A DNA stretch of 8,818 nt from Lachnospiraceae bacterium (GTDB lineage Bacteria > Bacillota > Clostridia > Lachnospirales > Lachnospiraceae): positions 1-8,818 of the forward strand of contig JAAWLS010000074.1 of the NCBI GenBank assembly GCA_022798035.1. Direction: 5' to 3'. Made by a program: the position numbers and the translations under genes. This document shows, piece by piece, positions 6,623 to 8,818 of the stretch. The notes under the pieces are model-generated. The model was not told the DNA's origin. It ran no database searches and worked only from the letters and a program-made list of their open reading frames with translations. Positions within the stretch are counted from its first letter, which is position 1. The number at the start of each line of letters is the position of its first letter.

Positions 6623-6833
6623 GAAAGCAATGAGCCATGCGGCGGCAAAAAAAGACAGGAGCTCTGCTTGCAGGGGGAACTGTCTTTTGAGGCAGCCATA
6701 GGGCGAAAGCCCGCGAGGGAGAAAATCTTTGATTTTCGAGAGAGGGCATGGCGAAGAAGAAAAGAAAAGGGGAAAGTCAGAAGGCCTGGTTTACAGGCAA
6801 AATGATAGATTTTAGGAGGAACAGTGATAACCA
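6623..6833 (+). promoter_or_regulatory. Long structured 5' leader of the small alarmone synthetase
   Basis: The leader can fold into a closed multi-branch RNA. An outer stem P1 pairs GCCATGC (6634-6640) with GCATGGC (6746-6752). Inside it are P2, AAAAGACAG (6650-6658) with CTGTCTTTT (6680-6688), capped by a further 5-pair hairpin (6662-6666 with 6671-6675); P3, GGGC-GAAA-GCCC (6701-6712), with a GNRA loop; and P4, GAAAATC-TTT-GATTTTC (6721-6737). A second GCCAT (6695-6699) could compete for the same 3' strand as P1. A further hairpin at 6784-6798 (GCCTG/CAGGC) precedes the AGGAGG at 6814-6819. I do not recognise the consensus of any riboswitch class known to me, and no intrinsic terminator is present. 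A regulatory RNA is an inference from pairing only. Confidence 0.5.
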
Positions 6834-6837
6834 ATGA
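6748..6837 (+). CDS. Possible 29-residue basic leader peptide overlapping the synthetase start
   Basis: This small frame starts with ATG at 6748 and ends with TGA at 6835-6837, overlapping the synthetase ATG at 6834 as ATGA, the usual layout for translational coupling. The peptide begins MAKKKRKGESQKAWFTGK and is strongly basic. Its start codon lies in the 3' strand of leader stem P1, so folding would hide it. Against it: the purine-rich stretch before the ATG (GAGAGAGGG) is almost adjacent, which is poor spacing, and a frame this short can occur by chance. Confidence 0.25.
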   Translation: MAKKKRKGESQKAWFTGKMIDFRRNSDNQ

Positions 6838-7445
6838 CAAACGAAGAGTATCATACGTTTATTCAGCCTTACGGGGATGCCAGCGATGTGCTGATGGCCA
6901 GGTTAAATGTGTTAAAACATAATTTATACAGCGAAACCTCCGGCCAGCCCATTCACAATATCCAGAACCGAATTAAGAAAAAAGAGAGTATGGAAGAGAA
7001 GCTCAGAAAGAAGAAAAAAGAGCCAACGGTAATGAATGCCAAAGATTATCTGCAGGACATTGCAGGAATCCGCGTTATCTGCTATTTTGTGGAGGATATT
7101 TACAATCTGGCGGAGGCTTTGAAACGGCAGGCCGATTTGATTGTAATTCGGGAACGCGATTATATTTCTGCTCCCAAGCCAAACGGTTACCGGAGCTATC
7201 ATATTATTGTGGGAATTCCGGTGTACTGTCTGGATGGAATGGAATATTTTCCGGTGGAAATACAGCTTCGCACCATGTCTATGGACTTTTGGGCAAGTAT
7301 GGAGCACCGGATTCTCTATAAGATGGAACGGGATGACCGGGAAAAACTGGCAGAAGAGCTAAAAGAGTACGCAGAGCATTTAGTGAAAATCGAGGGAAAG
7401 CTGGAACAGTACAGCGTGGGCCACACTATTTTGATGGAGACATAG
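6834..7445 (+). CDS. Small alarmone (p)ppGpp synthetase, RelA/SpoT synthetase domain only
   Basis: A 203-residue GTP pyrophosphokinase of the small alarmone synthetase group (YjbM/YwaC, RelQ/RelP type). Such enzymes transfer pyrophosphate from ATP to GDP or GTP, making (p)ppGpp without a hydrolase domain. Motifs visible: PIHNIQNRIKKKESMEEKL (39-57), DIAGIRVICYF with D75 (75-85), RERDYISAPKPNGYRSYH (106-123) and the catalytic strand VEIQLRTMSMDFWASMEH with E142 (141-158). No HD hydrolase, TGS or ACT domain is present, so it should be synthesis-only. The ATG at 6834 is the only plausible early start, since TAA at 6828 closes the frame. Its AGGAGG (6814-6819) is 14 bases away, unusually far, which hints at structure or coupling in initiation. 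It stands behind its own promoter and a long folded leader, so its expression is probably regulated. Whether it is RelP- or RelQ-like is unclear. Confidence 0.93.
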   Translation: MTNEEYHTFIQPYGDASDVLMARLNVLKHNLYSETSGQPIHNIQNRIKKKESMEEKLRKKKKEPTVMNAKDYLQDIAGIRVICYFVEDIYNLAEALKRQADLIVIRERDYISAPKPNGYRSYHIIVGIPVYCLDGMEYFPVEIQLRTMSMDFWASMEHRILYKMERDDREKLAEELKEYAEHLVKIEGKLEQYSVGHTILMET

Positions 7446-7470
7446 AAGAGATTTCTGCAGCACGAAACGG

Positions 7471-7499
7471 TTGCTTTCAAAAGAGGGATATGTTATAAT
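7471..7499 (+). promoter_or_regulatory. Extended -10 promoter for the HD-GYP response regulator
   Basis: TTGCTT at 7471-7476 and TATAAT at 7494-7499 are separated by 17 bases, and TG at 7491-7492 makes an extended -10. It lies between the synthetase stop codon and the regulator gene, with an untranslated leader of about 50 bases. No terminator is visible before it, so read-through from the synthetase is also possible. Confidence 0.75.
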
Positions 7500-7533
7500 C
7501 TCAATTATTATACGCGGCAAAAAGTGTGTTGCA

Positions 7534-7553
7534 AAGGAGAGGTTAAGGAGAGG
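7534..7553 (+). promoter_or_regulatory. Duplicated ribosome binding site of the HD-GYP gene
   Basis: AAGGAGAGG occurs twice, at 7534-7542 and 7545-7553, 11 bases apart. The downstream copy places AAGGAG 5 bases before the ATG at 7556 and is the functional choice; the upstream copy may act as a standby site. Confidence 0.6.
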
Positions 7554-7555
7554 AC

Positions 7556-8641
7556 ATGGAAAGAAACACTTTACTAATTGTTGATGATGTGGACATAAAT
7601 CGTGAGATGCTCAAATTTATATTTGAGGAGCAGTTTGAGATTTTGGAAGCGGAAAACGGCGATACGGCAATCCAATTATTAGAAGAAAATAAGGACAAAA
7701 TTGTACTTATGTTTTTGGATGTCATTATGCCGGGAAAATCCGGCCTGGATGTGTTGGAGTACATGGTTCAAAAAGATTATACCGATTACATTCCGGTTAT
7801 CATTATCACAGGAGAGGCGTCGGTTGATACAGAATTGAAGGCATACGAATACGGCGCTTCTGATATTGTATACAAACCTTTCACACCAAAGGTGGTTATG
7901 CGCCGTACCATGAACATTATAGAATTGTTTTCTCACAGAATTGACATTGAGAAGAAGCTTGAAAAACGTACCCGTCAGCTGCGGGAGAGCAGAGAGAAGC
8001 TCAAGAAGCATAATGATTTTCTGGTGAACGCCCTCAGTTCCGTGGTGGAATTCAGAAGTCTGGAATCAGGAGAACATATTCAGAGGGTGAAGCATTATAC
8101 CAGATTGCTGCTGAAATATCTGGTGAAGTTTTATCCAGAGTATAATTTATCTGAAGATGACGTGGAATTGATTGTCAATGCATCTGCATTACATGATTTA
8201 GGCAAGATTGCTATCCCGGATAATATTTTGCTGAAACCCGGAAAACTTACAAAAGAAGAATTTGAGGAGATTAAGAAGCACACGCTGTACGGCTGTGAAC
8301 TTTTGGAGAATTTTAAACAGGAAGAAGATGAATTCTATAAGTATTGTTACGAAATCTGCAGACATCACCATGAACGGTATGACGGTAATGGATATCCAGA
8401 TAAATTATCAGGAGACGACATTCCAGTCTGGGCACAGATAGTATCCGTTGCAGATGTCTATGACGCACTGGTCAGCAAACGTGTTTACAAAGCTCCTTAT
8501 GCAGTGACAGAAGCGGCCCGCATGATATTTGACGGGGAATGCGGAGAATTTTCACCCAAGATATTGGACTGCTTCCGGCTGGCTAAGGAAGAATTTTTCC
8601 ATGCAACAGAGGCGGAACTGTCTTTTGCAGATGTAGAATAG
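7556..8641 (+). CDS. Response regulator with HD-GYP domain, probable c-di-GMP phosphodiesterase
   Basis: A 361-residue cytosolic two-domain protein. Residues 1-125 form a CheY-like receiver: acidic D10/D11, phosphoacceptor D55 in FLDVIMPG, T85 in IIITG and K107 in VYKPF. A charged helical linker (about 128-155) leads to an HD-GYP domain (about 155-345). There the HD pair is H213-D214 in ALHDLGKIAIPD, followed by H242, the HHHERYDGNGYPD segment (270-282) that contains the GYP triad, and a VSVADVYDAL motif with D300. Family members hydrolyse c-di-GMP using a metal centre, and phosphorylation of the receiver usually controls this. All expected ligands can be seen, so activity is likely. There is no DNA-binding domain and no histidine kinase in the window, so the partner is elsewhere. 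It has its own promoter and a strong terminator, making it a single-gene unit next to the alarmone synthetase. Confidence 0.94.
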   Translation: MERNTLLIVDDVDINREMLKFIFEEQFEILEAENGDTAIQLLEENKDKIVLMFLDVIMPGKSGLDVLEYMVQKDYTDYIPVIIITGEASVDTELKAYEYGASDIVYKPFTPKVVMRRTMNIIELFSHRIDIEKKLEKRTRQLRESREKLKKHNDFLVNALSSVVEFRSLESGEHIQRVKHYTRLLLKYLVKFYPEYNLSEDDVELIVNASALHDLGKIAIPDNILLKPGKLTKEEFEEIKKHTLYGCELLENFKQEEDEFYKYCYEICRHHHERYDGNGYPDKLSGDDIPVWAQIVSVADVYDALVSKRVYKAPYAVTEAARMIFDGECGEFSPKILDCFRLAKEEFFHATEAELSFADVE

Positions 8642-8650
8642 AGAAAAATG

Positions 8651-8688
8651 ATACTCTTGGAAGATGTTTATCTTCTAAGAGTATTTTT
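8651..8688 (+). terminator. Strong intrinsic terminator after the HD-GYP gene
   Basis: ATACTCTTGGAAGA (8651-8664) pairs with TCTTCTAAGAGTAT (8671-8684), 14 pairs with one G-U, around a 6-base loop and followed by a run of T residues (8684-8688) and then GCTTT. It begins 10 bases after the stop codon. Confidence 0.9.
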
Positions 8689-8692
8689 GCTT

Positions 8693-8720
8693 TATAGGAA
8701 ATTCCTTCGGATTTCCTATA
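8693..8720 (+). repeat. Inverted repeat, 10-pair arms with a UUC-type loop
   Basis: TATAGGAAAT (8693-8702) pairs perfectly with ATTTCCTATA (8711-8720). The eight bases between are TCCTTCGG, so CC can pair with GG over a tight TTC loop. It starts five bases after the terminator T run. No T run follows, so it is not a terminator on this strand. It forms the first of three hairpins at the end of the window. Confidence 0.7.
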
Positions 8721-8742
8721 TGACAAAAAACAAATATGCACA

Positions 8743-8785
8743 CGCAAATGCAGAAGAAGTATGTCGCTGACGCGACGCATTTGCG
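8743..8785 (+). repeat. Nested hairpin with 9-pair outer and 5-pair inner stem
   Basis: CGCAAATGC (8743-8751) pairs with GCATTTGCG (8777-8785), and within it GTCGC (8763-8767) pairs with GCGAC (8772-8776) around TGAC. The 3' arms are contiguous while the 5' side has an 11-base bulge (8752-8762). The GC-rich pairing is striking for an intergenic stretch and suggests a structured RNA or a palindromic repeat element. Confidence 0.65.
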
Positions 8786-8790
8786 GCGCA

Positions 8791-8817
8791 GAATTTCGTA
8801 AAACGAAATTCTTTTTT
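8791..8817 (+). terminator. Intrinsic terminator at the right edge
   Basis: GAATTTCGT (8791-8799) and ACGAAATTC (8803-8811) form a perfect 9-pair stem with an AAA loop, followed directly by six T residues. It lies 103 bases past the first terminator with no gene between, so it probably ends a short untranslated transcript or belongs to a repeat element. Confidence 0.8.
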
Positions 8818-8818
8818 A

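Noticed and set aside
6623..6833. Known riboswitch or T-box (c-di-GMP, c-di-AMP, ykkC/ppGpp, SAM, TPP)
   Set aside because: None of the conserved core sequences I know for these classes is present, and no T-box GGTGG motif or terminator was found. Kept only as an unassigned structured leader.
8583..8780. Minus-strand frame across the end of the HD-GYP gene and the hairpin cluster
   Set aside because: It starts inside a perfect palindrome, has no ribosome binding site, and its sequence is explained by terminator and hairpin arms.

Overview
The window looks like chromosomal DNA from an anaerobic Gram-positive member of the Clostridia, most likely a Lachnospiraceae-type gut bacterium. The reasons are strong AGGAGG-type ribosome binding sites, moderate GC content, the linked order FliK-like / FlhB-C-like / yraN / pgeF, and protein sequences that read like their Lachnospiraceae counterparts. 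The assignment is from memory of these families; no search was run.

Layout. Positions 1-246 hold the 5' part of a minus-strand gene of unknown function that runs off the left edge. A gap of about 34 bases with no recognisable promoter separates it from a plus-strand series. That series is a FliK-like hook-length/substrate-switch protein with a tandem-repeat linker (to 2221), a stand-alone FlhB cytoplasmic-domain protein lacking the NPTH autocleavage motif (2258-2584), a small block of degenerate repeats, the YraN nuclease-fold protein (2694-3050), the PgeF/YfiH-type purine nucleoside phosphorylase (3093-3962), an M42 metallopeptidase (4025-5059) and a MATE efflux transporter (5134-6489). The short gaps 3963-4024 and 5060-5133 hold only ribosome binding sites and one weak hairpin.

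The 344-base gap 6490-6833 is not empty. It has a hairpin after the MATE gene, an extended -10 promoter (TG-N-TATAAT), and a leader of about 210 nt that can fold into a closed multi-branch structure. A possible 29-codon basic leader peptide overlaps the next start codon as ATGA. This leader precedes a small single-domain (p)ppGpp synthetase (6834-7445). A second extended -10 promoter then drives a response regulator with an HD-GYP domain (7556-8641), a probable c-di-GMP phosphodiesterase. A strong intrinsic terminator follows. The last 125 bases are a compact run of three further hairpins ending in a second terminator, possibly a repeat element or small RNA.

How the genes work together. The FliK-like and FlhB-C-like pair appears outside any visible flagellar cluster and is the least understood pair here; it resembles ylqG/ylqH of Bacillus. 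YraN and PgeF are common housekeeping companions of that pair. The right third joins two nucleotide-second-messenger enzymes, one making (p)ppGpp and one probably degrading c-di-GMP, each with its own promoter. No CRISPR array, tRNA, rRNA, transposase or phage gene was seen. The most interesting items are the structured leader of the alarmone synthetase, the 3' hairpin cluster, the orphan export-switch pair, and the abnormal 5' end of the FliK-like gene.
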